Made by a program: the position numbers and the translations under genes. This document shows positions 7,020 through 13,874 of a stretch of DNA of 20,162 nucleotides, piece after piece. A model generated the notes under the pieces. That model was given only the letters and a program-made list of their open reading frames with translations. It ran no database searches and was not told where the DNA came from. The stretch's first letter is position 1, and every line of letters starts with the position of its first letter. The DNA comes from Sphingomonadaceae bacterium (GTDB lineage Bacteria; Pseudomonadota; Alphaproteobacteria; Sphingomonadales; Sphingomonadaceae): positions 1 to 20,162 of the forward strand of contig JAGREF010000003.1 of assembly GCA_020446665.1 (NCBI GenBank), read 5' to 3'.

Positions 7020-8339
7020 ATGTCTGACCTGTTTGCCGACGATTCCCCCAACGCGCCGGGCCCGGATATTCCGGGAGAGGATGCGCCGCTAGCGGATCGC
7101 CTCCGCCCGCGCGGGCTGGAAGAAGTCATCGGGCAGGAACATCTGACCGGGCCGGAAGGGGCCATAGGGCGGATGGTTGCGGCAGGGCGCCTGTCCAGCA
7201 TGATCCTGTGGGGGCCGCCCGGCACAGGCAAGACCAGCACCGCCCGCCTGCTCGCCGATGCGGTGGGGATGCGTTTTGTCTCTGTGAGCGCGGTATTTTC
7301 CGGCGTAGCGGATTTGAAGAAAGCCTTTGCCGAGGCTGACAAGATGGCCAGCGCCGGTCAGAAAACACTGCTTTTCGTGGACGAAATCCACCGCTTCAAC
7401 CGAGCGCAGCAGGATGGCTTCCTGCCCTTTGTCGAGCGCGGCACAGTGACGCTGGTCGGGGCGACGACGGAGAACCCCAGCTTCGCGCTCAACGCCGCAC
7501 TACTCAGCCGCGCGCAGGTGCTGATCCTGCACCGTCTGGATGCAGAGGCGCTGGGCAAATTGCTGGACCGGGCGGAGCAACTGGCAGGCCCCCTGCCCCT
7601 GACCGCCGATGCGCGTGAGGCGCTGGTCGCCAGCGCCGATGGTGACGGGCGTTTCCTGCTCAATCAGGCGGAAACGCTCTACAACGCGCAAATCCCCGAA
7701 CCGCTTGACCCTGCGGGGCTGGGCAAGTTCCTCCAGCGCCGCGTCGCCGTGTACGACAAGGATCGCGACGGGCATTACAATCTGATCTCCGCCCTGCACA
7801 AAAGCCTGCGCGGCAGCGATCCGCAGGCGGCGCTATACTACATGGCGCGTATGCTGACAGCGGGGGAAGAGCCGCTCTACGTGCTGCGTCGGCTGGTGCG
7901 CTTTGCCAGCGAGGATATCGGGCTGGCTGATCCGCAGGCGCTGGTGCAGTGCCTCGCCGCCAAGGACGCCTATGAATTTCTCGGTAGCCCCGAGGGCGAG
8001 CTGGCCGTGGTGCAGGCCTGCCTCTACTGCGCCACCGCACCCAAATCGAATGCCGCCTATGCCGCGCAAAAAGCCGCATGGAAAAGCGCGCGCGAAACCG
8101 GCAGCCTGATGCCGCCGCAAAACATCCTCAATGCGCCGACCAAGCTGATGAAGGATATCGGCTATGGCAGCGGCTATAGTTATGACCACGATGCCGAAGG
8201 CGGCTTTTCCGGCGATAATTACTGGCCCGAAGACATGCCACCGCAGGAGTTCTATTCCCCGGTAGAGCGCGGGTTTGAACGCGAAGTGCTCAAGCGCATG
8301 CAATGGTGGGAAAAACGGCGCAAGGAATTGCAGGGGTGA
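7020..8339 (+). CDS. rarA: Replication-associated recombination protein A (RarA/MgsA AAA+ ATPase)
   Basis: A 439-residue cytoplasmic AAA+ ATPase of the RarA/MgsA/WRNIP1 family, which acts at stalled replication forks with SSB and the replisome. Visible features: LADRLRPRGLEEVIGQEHL (about 24–42), typical of the clamp-loader-like N-terminus; Walker A GPPGTGKT (65–72); Walker B LLFVDEIHRFN with Asp121-Glu122; sensor 1 GATTENPSFALN (148–159); and the arginine-finger segment LLSRAQ (161–166). The C-terminal tetramerisation part includes DGHYNLISALHKSLRGSDP and the conserved PPQNILNAPTKLMKDIGYGSGY. Length is normal for the family. The start is ATG at 7020 and the ribosome-binding site is weak. The stop overlaps the next gene's ATG by one base (TGATG), so the two are probably translated together. 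Confidence 0.96.
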   Translation: MSDLFADDSPNAPGPDIPGEDAPLADRLRPRGLEEVIGQEHLTGPEGAIGRMVAAGRLSSMILWGPPGTGKTSTARLLADAVGMRFVSVSAVFSGVADLKKAFAEADKMASAGQKTLLFVDEIHRFNRAQQDGFLPFVERGTVTLVGATTENPSFALNAALLSRAQVLILHRLDAEALGKLLDRAEQLAGPLPLTADAREALVASADGDGRFLLNQAETLYNAQIPEPLDPAGLGKFLQRRVAVYDKDRDGHYNLISALHKSLRGSDPQAALYYMARMLTAGEEPLYVLRRLVRFASEDIGLADPQALVQCLAAKDAYEFLGSPEGELAVVQACLYCATAPKSNAAYAAQKAAWKSARETGSLMPPQNILNAPTKLMKDIGYGSGYSYDHDAEGGFSGDNYWPEDMPPQEFYSPVERGFEREVLKRMQWWEKRRKELQG

Positions 8340-9226
8340 TGCAGCCCGGTCGCTTCCGCCATTTCCTCGCGATCGACTGGTCCGGCGCGAAGGGCGAACG
8401 GCAGAAGGGGATTGCGCTTGCCTTGGCCGATGCAGCGGGCGGGCCGCCGGTGCTGGTTGATCCGGGGCGTGGCTGGGCGCGGGGGGATGTGCTGGAAATC
8501 CTGCGCGATCATCTGCCGCCTGACACGCTGGTGGGGATGGATCTGGGCATATCGCTGCCCTTTGCCGATGCCGGTGCGTTCTTTCCCGATTGGGCAGAAA
8601 CTCCGTCAGATGCCAGAGACTTATGGGCGATGATTGATCGTGTTTGCGCGCATGATCCGCATCTGGAGTGCGGCAGCTTCGTCTCCCATCCAGAGGCATC
8701 GCGCTATTTCCGGCATTCGAAAGACCATGTCGGCGATCGCTTCCACCTGCCCGATGCCGCCACCCGCGAAGGGCGCTTTCGCGTGGCAGAGGAAGCACAG
8801 CGGGCACAGGGCGTGCGCCCGGTGAGCAATTTCAATCTGGTTGGTGCAGCGCAGGTCGGCAAGTCGAGCCTGACCGGCATGAGAATGCTGCACCGGCTGC
8901 GCGGCCATGTGGCGGTGTGGCCGGTCGATCCGCTGCCCGATAGCGGCCCGGTGCTGGTGGAGATGTACACTTCCATCGCCGCACGCGGCGGCGGGGTGTC
9001 GGGCGCAAAGACCAAGCTGCGCAGCTATGAAGATCTGAACGACGCGCTGGACCGCCTCGATTCGCCGCCCATTCCCGGCAGCGGCCCGATTGACGACCAT
9101 TCCTCTGACGCGCTGATCACCGCCGCCTGGCTGCGCAAGATCGGGCATGAGCGCGCCTATTGGCACCCCAGCGGGCTTTCCGATGAAATTGCCCGCACAG
9201 AGGGCTGGACATTTGGAGCGGTTTAA
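8339..9226 (+). CDS. Predicted RNase H-like fold protein (DUF429-like), coupled to rarA
   Basis: A 295-residue protein with no signal peptide. HFLAIDWSGAKGERQKGIALA (about residues 9–29) looks like the first β-hairpin of an RNase H/RuvC-like fold. Acidic residues stand where such folds keep theirs: Asp13 (AIDWSG), Asp68 (GMDLGIS), Glu208 (LVEMYTS) and Asp257 (HSSDALITAAWL). The last segment is close in form to the DxxDAxxxA end of DUF429 proteins, which are predicted but, as far as I know, unproven nucleases. The function is therefore unknown; nucleic-acid processing is an inference from fold and context. The start is ATG at 8339, sharing its A with the rarA stop. The frame is open further upstream, but only inside rarA. 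It is probably co-expressed with rarA. A 122-base gap with tandem repeats follows, then tRNA-Thr. Confidence 0.75.
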   Translation: MQPGRFRHFLAIDWSGAKGERQKGIALALADAAGGPPVLVDPGRGWARGDVLEILRDHLPPDTLVGMDLGISLPFADAGAFFPDWAETPSDARDLWAMIDRVCAHDPHLECGSFVSHPEASRYFRHSKDHVGDRFHLPDAATREGRFRVAEEAQRAQGVRPVSNFNLVGAAQVGKSSLTGMRMLHRLRGHVAVWPVDPLPDSGPVLVEMYTSIAARGGGVSGAKTKLRSYEDLNDALDRLDSPPIPGSGPIDDHSSDALITAAWLRKIGHERAYWHPSGLSDEIARTEGWTFGAV

Positions 9227-9269
9227 GGCTAGCGGGCGCTTCCTGTTGCAGAGCAGCTTGAAAGACACC

Positions 9270-9341
9270 CGTCCTTGTGCAGCGAAGCGGTAGGACAGAA
9301 AGAAACGTCCTCAAGCAGCGAAGCGATAGTACTGAAAGAAA
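9270..9341. repeat. Two adjacent 36-bp tandem units upstream of tRNA-Thr
   Basis: Units 9270–9305 and 9306–9341 abut exactly and agree at about 29 of 36 positions. Both begin CGTCCT, share GCAGCGAAGCG in the centre and end GAAAGAAA. A third start (CGTGCC) merges into the tRNA itself. The second unit carries TAGTAC (9327–9332) 15 bases before the tRNA, at a −10-like distance, but no good −35 partner is seen. The repeat may be part of the tRNA promoter or only a local duplication. The A-rich unit ends could act as upstream elements. Confidence 0.7.
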
Positions 9342-9347
9342 AAACGT

Positions 9348-9423
<76 letters not shown>

Positions 9424-9453
9424 CTCTCCTCACTTCTCCGACAAATCGCCGCT

Positions 9454-9639
9454 TCACCAGCTCAGCGGCAATTGCGAAACCGCGCCGACATTGCCGGGGC
9501 GGAAAGTCGGCCTTGCCCCTTGCGCCAGAGTGAAAGGGGGAAGGCTGGCCAGATAGATCAGATCGCCGGCCTTGATTATCACCCCGGCAATCTCGCTATC
9601 CTCCACGCAATTGCGCGTGACCGATACAGTGGGATATCC
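9454..9639 (-). pseudogene. Cytochrome P450 remnant with internal deletion
   Basis: On the minus strand, codons from 9639 read GYPTVSVTRNCVEDSEIAGV then IIKAGDLIYLAS, which resembles the β1 region after the K helix of bacterial P450s (R…ED-E-I-x-G-V-x-I-x-x-G-D). About 9543 the text jumps to LPPFTLAQGARPTFRPGNVG and AVSQLPLSW before TGA, the form of a P450 C-terminus. The meander and the heme-binding cysteine loop that should lie between these parts are absent, so more than 60–100 residues have probably been deleted. No P450 sequence is recognisable upstream of 9639. The fragment cannot bind heme. No other gene is seen between the tRNA and the PilZ gene (9424–9800), which is otherwise non-coding. 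The recognition is from memory of family motifs and needs a search. Confidence 0.55.
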
Positions 9640-9707
9640 CTTACGCTTTCCACAGTCTGGCCCTGCATCTTCAAACTTAGGGTCAGGAAATCCGGCGTTG
9701 CAGAAGG

Positions 9708-9731
9708 GCAAATCAGCCCGCAAATCAGCCC
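9708..9731. repeat. Perfect 12-bp direct repeat
   Basis: GCAAATCAGCCC occurs twice back to back (9708–9719 and 9720–9731) just beyond the P450 remnant. It is probably a replication-slippage duplication in non-coding DNA; no function is proposed. Confidence 0.85.
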
Positions 9732-9800
9732 ATCCTTTGGATGCAGAGTCAGTCGTTTGTCTTAGCCAGAAATTTACCGTTTCACACTAAGCCCGGCCTC

Positions 9801-10154
9801 ATGGAACAGCGCGCAATCATGCCTGACGACAATGCCCGGCGCGATGATCGCTTCGAGATTGCGATCGAAGGCCGATATCGCACTGGCACCGGTGTTCCCA
9901 AAGATGTGCGCATTCTGGATATCTCCGAAAGCGGTTGTCGCTTTTATGACCGTTTCGGACGTCTGGAACCCGACCGCGAAATCAGCATCCGCATTGGCCC
10001 GATCGGCCCGGTGGTTGCTACGGTCCGCTGGTGCTTGAACCACGTGGTTGGGATCGAGTTCCAGAACCGTCTCTATGGTGCCGTGTTCGAACATATCCGG
10101 GCTACACTGGACGAGCGCAATCGCAGCGGAACGCGCGGCCTGCACGACCTCTAG
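9801..10154 (+). CDS. PilZ domain protein (probable c-di-GMP receptor)
   Basis: A 117-residue protein that is almost only a PilZ domain. The two c-di-GMP-binding motifs are present: RxxxR as Arg13-Arg-Asp-Asp-Arg17 in ARRDDRFEI, and DxSxxG as Asp40-Ile-Ser42-Glu-Ser-Gly45 in ILDISESGCRF. β-strands such as GPVVATVRWCLNHVVGIEF complete the six-stranded barrel. Both motifs being intact suggests real ligand binding. Single-domain PilZ proteins act as cytoplasmic adaptors that pass the c-di-GMP level to motility, polysaccharide or other targets; the partner is unknown. The start is uncertain: ATG 9801 is used, while ATG 9819 (MPDDNARRDD) is as plausible and neither has a strong ribosome-binding site. 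The stop TAG lies in CTAG, which on the other strand is also the stop of the CHAT gene, so the two genes converge and overlap by three bases. Confidence 0.88.
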   Translation: MEQRAIMPDDNARRDDRFEIAIEGRYRTGTGVPKDVRILDISESGCRFYDRFGRLEPDREISIRIGPIGPVVATVRWCLNHVVGIEFQNRLYGAVFEHIRATLDERNRSGTRGLHDL

Positions 10155-11260
10155 CGGTCTCCCACCAGCACGAAGGGTGCCCACGCATTGGGATGAGCCC
10201 AGGTGTCGTTATCGCTGTCTGCCTGCGGATCATTGCGCACTTCCCGAATCGCCTGGCTAAAAGCCTGAGCCCGGGACAATTTCGGATTTTCGCGACGTAG
10301 CTCGACCGTCCGCACTGTAATGCGCGGAGCGACATCGTCGCGCACCGGCCAATGTGACGCAAGCAGGCTGCGCGCCCCGGCATAAAAGAAAGCGCGCGCC
10401 AGGCCAGACAGGCCCGGCGCCCCTTCATCACCATCCCCGGCTGCGGTGTTGCAGGCAGAAAGGATCACCCATTCGGCATCAATCTCCAGCCCGGCGATCT
10501 CGGAGGTCGTCAGCAAACCATCATCGGCGAGGCTTGGCTCGGCTGGCGGGGTGAAGACCAGCCCCGGCTCGCTATAGCCATCGAGTTCCCCTGAAACGAG
10601 GCCATGTGTGGCCAGCGCCAGCACGCCAATGCCTTTCAGGTTGAGACTGCGGAAATTGCTCTCAGTCGCGCGTGGACCGACAAAGAGCTGGTCCTGCGCC
10701 GCGCCAAAGGCTTGCGCCAGCGAGGCGATTTCCTGCGCCGTACCCGGCAGGCGCGCGAGGCTGCGCAGGCTCGCAACATCTGCCAGCGGTTGATCCATCA
10801 CGCCGCTGCGCCCGAGGAAATAGGCTGCGGCGCGCTGCGTCCCCGATCCGCGCCGGGCACTGCGATTGCCGCCCCGCTCTTCCCCGGCCCCTTCCAGCAG
10901 GGGATCGCCAAAACCGGTGAAGCGGCCTTCCGATGGCCCGCCATCCCTACCGGTGCTGCGCAGGGCCTTCAGGGCCGAGAGAGAGGGGATATTCACCAGC
11001 GCATATTTATCGGCCAGCCAGCTGGTGGCGCGCAAATCATCCGGATTGCCATCCTCGCCCTGCGGCTCCTGCGTGACAAGGATCGCCAGCGGCAAACCTG
11101 ACAAGCCCCCCCCGGCCGCAACCAGCAAATGCGTCCGGCCTTCCAGCGTGGCTTCAACCGGTGCAACCAGTTGCTGGTAGAGCGCAAAAGCGGTCCCCCC
11201 GATCATAGGGATAGGCGCCGCTGCCTTGCTGGCTCCATTCCGCCTCTTCCCACGAGGCAA
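10151..11260 (-). CDS. C-terminal part of the TPR–CHAT protein (protease-like domain)
   Basis: The open frame spans 369 codons, but native sequence begins only after the G run at 11195; the first 20 or so codons are out-of-frame text. It carries the CHAT core, a caspase/separase-clan fold: LVAAGGGLSGLPLAIL, FTGFGDPLL, and the catalytic pair His219 (LALATHGLV) and Cys270 (VILSACNTAAG), followed by GLARAFFYAGARSLLASHWP, all well kept. The dyad suggests a working cysteine protease domain if the protein is made full-length. CHAT proteases in other systems cut partner proteins after activation through their sensor domains; the substrate here is unknown. By itself this half has no signal peptide and no ribosome-binding site I can see. 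Its stop is the shared CTAG. Confidence 0.75.
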   Translation of the reverse strand: MPRGKRRNGASKAAAPIPMIGGTAFALYQQLVAPVEATLEGRTHLLVAAGGGLSGLPLAILVTQEPQGEDGNPDDLRATSWLADKYALVNIPSLSALKALRSTGRDGGPSEGRFTGFGDPLLEGAGEERGGNRSARRGSGTQRAAAYFLGRSGVMDQPLADVASLRSLARLPGTAQEIASLAQAFGAAQDQLFVGPRATESNFRSLNLKGIGVLALATHGLVSGELDGYSEPGLVFTPPAEPSLADDGLLTTSEIAGLEIDAEWVILSACNTAAGDGDEGAPGLSGLARAFFYAGARSLLASHWPVRDDVAPRITVRTVELRRENPKLSRAQAFSQAIREVRNDPQADSDNDTWAHPNAWAPFVLVGDR

Positions 11261-13283
11261 CTTTTACATTGCCACCGACATCCCAAAGCAGGCGACGCAC
11301 GGCATCGCCCACGTCGCGATCGGTCCAGTCGGACCGATGCCAGGCAACGCTTTTGCGGGTCACGGCAAAGACATGCGTTCCCCACGGGGTAGGCTGGAGC
11401 AGCAGCACAGCCTCGTCCTTCTCCAGCATCCGCTGCGTTTCAGACAGGTCCAGCGCTTGTGGCCGGGTGAAGGCAAAATAGGCCGGAGCCTCGGCCTGCA
11501 AGCGCTGGTCAATTTGCGCCAGTTCGGTCTCGATTGCATCCTGCCGTGCCGACAAGGCTGCGCGTTCCGCTGCGGGATCGCTTGCCCCAAGCAGTGCGGT
11601 CAGCCGCGTCTCTACCGCGCTCCATTCATCGGCCAGCGCCTGCCTGCGCGCCGCCAGTTCGCCCAGCCCCGTCCCCGCTGCATCGGCAGCGCGGCGTGCA
11701 GCCATCAGCGCCACGGCACGATCCGTGCTGCCAGCCATCGCTTCCTGCAAGGCGAGGAAAGCGGTTCCGCGCAAACCCGCCGCCATGTCGGGATTGCCTT
11801 CAACGTTCCACCATGAAGCTTCGGCCAGCGCCAGAAAATCGCGCTTCTGGGCGGACATTTCGCGTGCTCGCTGGGCTTCGTCCTGCGCCGTGGTAGCCAG
11901 TGTCAGGCGGCGTTCCTTCCACGCATCCGTCAAGACCAGGGCTGCGCCCAGCGCCCCGCTGCGCTGTGCCGGGTCGCGCAGGCGGAAATCGGCCTGCGCC
12001 GAAATTGCCTGCAAGGTCAGCGGATGATTGGTCCCGAGAAGCTCGCGTCTTCCGACAATCACTGCCGAGATCGCTTCAGCGGCACGATCTTTCTCGTCCA
12101 TCCTGTCGAGCACGAGCCCAAGGCTGAACAGGATCGCCAGTGTGTCAGGATGTTTCGGCCCGAAGCGAGTGATGCTGCGCTTGAGCCCGTCAAGCAGCAT
12201 GGACCGCGCATCGTCCAGTTCGAGCATTTCCTCGCGCCCGGCGAGCACGATGTCTCCCGTGGCGATACCCTGCTGGTTGAGCGCGGCCAAGGTGCGCGGA
12301 TCGTCATCACCGAACAGGTCGGCAAACTCGCCGCGCACGAAAGTCATTTCCCACCATGCCTCATCACCGGGGCGCAAGCTGTTGAGTGTGCTGGCATAAT
12401 GGCCCGAATAGCCGGTGGTGACGGGGTGCCGCAGGCCCATGGTTTCCGCCGCAAGGCTGCGCGCACTGCGGAACAATTCCAGCGCCTCCCACTGGCGGCC
12501 CAGCCCGACCAGGCTCTGCCCGTGGCTATCGAGTGCAGCGGCATATTCCTTGCTCTTCCGCGCCCCGGCGGCGTCGAGCAGATCAAGCAATTCGCGCGAT
12601 TGCCGCGTCGCTTTGTCGAAGTCTCCCGCTGCGCGTGCGGCTTCTGCTTCGGTGGCTGCACGGGCTACCGGATCGGTCCAGATCGCCTTGTCAGGGCGGA
12701 ACGTCGCAAATTCCTCCAGCGGCAGGCCTGATTGCTCCGCCAGCCGCAGGGCTTGCGGATAGGCACAGGCAATCCCCGATTTGCCGCGCGGGTCAAAGAA
12801 CGCCACCGTCTCGCCCTGCGCCTCGTCATAGCGGTAATCTTGGGTACCGAAGATCGTTCCCCGGTCCGCCTCTTCGCCATTGGGCAGGATCACATTGCCG
12901 AGATAACCATCCTCGCCGGGTCGGTAGAAGCCCCGCTTTTCTGCCCATTGCAGGACAGTTTCGAGATCGTCGCGGAAATAGACCATGCGCTGGTCGAAAG
13001 CGATGGAAATGGCGCTGACCTGCGGCTGGCCGGGGACAGAGACGGTAAGCTCGCGCGTGACGCTATATTCGCCGCCGCGTTCTTCATCGGGGTAGCGGAA
13101 GCGCAGGCCGACTGCCTCCAGCCCGGCATCATGTTCATCCTGCAGGCTTTCGAATTCAGCGTCCAGTTCCTTGCCGAAACTGCAGCCCTCCGGGTTAAAA
13201 CTGACTACCTGTGCCAGCACCTGAGCAGGCAGCAGCAATGCAAGCAACGGCGTGGAAAATCCGAATATCCTTGCCGTTACCAC
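11154..13283 (-). CDS. N-terminal part of the TPR–CHAT protein (signal peptide, TPRs, coiled coil)
   Basis: The frame is about 709 residues as it stands, of which the last 15 or so after the G run are out of frame. GTG at 13283 is chosen because GGAG lies about five bases upstream; a TTG at 13304 would add seven residues before it. The start VTARIFGFSTPLLALLLPAQ plus VLAQ is a Sec signal peptide, so the protein should leave the cytoplasm. A region with few known features (about 30–200) is followed by TPR-like helical pairs (about 205–440), for example AARAAGDFDKATRQSRELLD and GLGRQWEALELFRSARSLA. A glutamate- and alanine-rich coiled coil lies near 520–590. The usual CHAT opening strand segment (YFAFTRPQALDLSETQRMLE, then AVLLLQPTPWGTHVFAVTR) comes at about 590–645. 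TPRs normally bind partner proteins. Confidence 0.75.
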   Translation of the reverse strand: MVTARIFGFSTPLLALLLPAQVLAQVVSFNPEGCSFGKELDAEFESLQDEHDAGLEAVGLRFRYPDEERGGEYSVTRELTVSVPGQPQVSAISIAFDQRMVYFRDDLETVLQWAEKRGFYRPGEDGYLGNVILPNGEEADRGTIFGTQDYRYDEAQGETVAFFDPRGKSGIACAYPQALRLAEQSGLPLEEFATFRPDKAIWTDPVARAATEAEAARAAGDFDKATRQSRELLDLLDAAGARKSKEYAAALDSHGQSLVGLGRQWEALELFRSARSLAAETMGLRHPVTTGYSGHYASTLNSLRPGDEAWWEMTFVRGEFADLFGDDDPRTLAALNQQGIATGDIVLAGREEMLELDDARSMLLDGLKRSITRFGPKHPDTLAILFSLGLVLDRMDEKDRAAEAISAVIVGRRELLGTNHPLTLQAISAQADFRLRDPAQRSGALGAALVLTDAWKERRLTLATTAQDEAQRAREMSAQKRDFLALAEASWWNVEGNPDMAAGLRGTAFLALQEAMAGSTDRAVALMAARRAADAAGTGLGELAARRQALADEWSAVETRLTALLGASDPAAERAALSARQDAIETELAQIDQRLQAEAPAYFAFTRPQALDLSETQRMLEKDEAVLLLQPTPWGTHVFAVTRKSVAWHRSDWTDRDVGDAVRRLLWDVGGNVKVASWEEAEWSQQGSGAYPYDRGDRFCALPATGCTG

Positions 13284-13313
13284 CTTCTCTCCCCCGACCG
13301 TCAAAGGGGCAGA

Positions 13314-13772
13314 CTACCCCCTGCCGCGATAGCTGGCCACCCCCTGATCGGGCACCCACAGATCGGCAGGCGGCGCGCCGGTTTGCCAGAAGACATCAAT
13401 CGGTATGCCGCCGCGCGGATACCAATAACCGCCAATGCGCAGCCAGCGGGGCTTCATTTCCTCTGCCAGCCGCTGGCCGATGCCCACGGTCACATCCTCG
13501 TGAAAGCCGGAATGGTTGCGAAAAGAGCCGAGGAAGAGCTTGAGACTTTTGGATTCAACGATGGTCTCGCCCGGCGCATAATCGATCACCAGATGCGCGA
13601 AATCAGGCTGGCTGGTTACCGGGCACAGCGAGGTGAATTCGGGCGCGGCGAAGCGGACAAGGTAGAGGCTGCCCGCGCGCGGATTGGGGACATAGTCCAG
13701 CTGCGCCGCTTCCGGCGATGCCGGCAGGGCGCTGGTCTGGCCAAGGTGCAATGTGTCAGGTGTGTCGCTCAT
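13314..13772 (-). CDS. queF: NADPH-dependent 7-cyano-7-deazaguanine reductase QueF (short form)
   Basis: A 152-residue tunnelling-fold enzyme reducing preQ0 to preQ1 in queuosine synthesis in the cytoplasm. Visible features: the active-site loop [17 protein letters not shown] with nucleophile Cys50 and general acid Asp57; the QueF signature [15 protein letters not shown] (73–87); and the His91-Glu92 pair in GFHEDVTV that contacts substrate. This is the single-domain type found in Bacillus and many proteobacteria. The start is taken at ATG 13772 ([13 protein letters not shown]), which matches family starts; ATG 13781 and upstream remain possible because the ribosome-binding site is weak. The TPR–CHAT gene follows on the same strand after 30 bases, and a divergent gene starts 102 bases upstream. 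No other queuosine gene is in the window. Confidence 0.95.
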   Translation of the reverse strand: MSDTPDTLHLGQTSALPASPEAAQLDYVPNPRAGSLYLVRFAAPEFTSLCPVTSQPDFAHLVIDYAPGETIVESKSLKLFLGSFRNHSGFHEDVTVGIGQRLAEEMKPRWLRIGGYWYPRGGIPIDVFWQTGAPPADLWVPDQGVASYRGRG

Positions 13773-13874
13773 GCCGCGCATCTGCCCCGAACGCGCGAAA
13801 GACACAAGCGGGCGGTTGGATTCGGGCAATTCAGTGCCTATTCAGCGCGCTTCCCGCTCTGGACCGAAAACCGA

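Larger units (their letters stand above)
10151..13283 (-). pseudogene. Exported TPR–CHAT caspase-like protein, split by a frameshift in a six-G run
   Basis: Two minus-strand reading frames together make one normal TPR–CHAT protein. The span of 3133 bases is one base more than a whole number of codons, and dropping one base would give 1043 residues. The upstream frame reads GSGAYPYDRG up to the G run (C run on the + strand at 11195–11200), then turns into non-family sequence and stops at 11154. The other frame resumes GTAFALYQQLVAPVEATL, as expected of CHAT proteins, right after the run. Five G instead of six would restore GAYPYDRGTAFALYQ. Possible causes are a sequencing error, a recent inactivating insertion, or a switchable or recoded site. 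The gene is 30 bases downstream of queF on the same strand and convergent with the PilZ gene. Confidence 0.8.

Noticed and set aside
7833..8807. A 324-codon minus-strand frame over the rarA / RNase H-like junction
   Set aside because: Shadow of two coding frames; Arg/Pro/Ala-rich composition with no motif.
9270..9341. CRISPR-like repeats
   Set aside because: Only two directly abutting units without spacers; not a CRISPR array.
11180..11206. Programmed ribosomal −1 frameshifting at the six-G run
   Set aside because: The shift needed is +1 (or −2), and the bases do not form an X-XXY-YYZ heptamer in the right frame. A simple one-base insertion explains it better.
12732..13874. The long open frame upstream of the Pro-rich protein, which would make a 774-residue protein
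   Set aside because: This part is antisense to the CHAT gene and queF, whose protein families are clear. A signal peptide starts at 13875.
13773..13874. Possible σ70 promoter TTGGAT–17–TATTCA before the Pro-rich protein
   Set aside because: The −10 hexamer matches at only three positions; not better than chance in this spacer.
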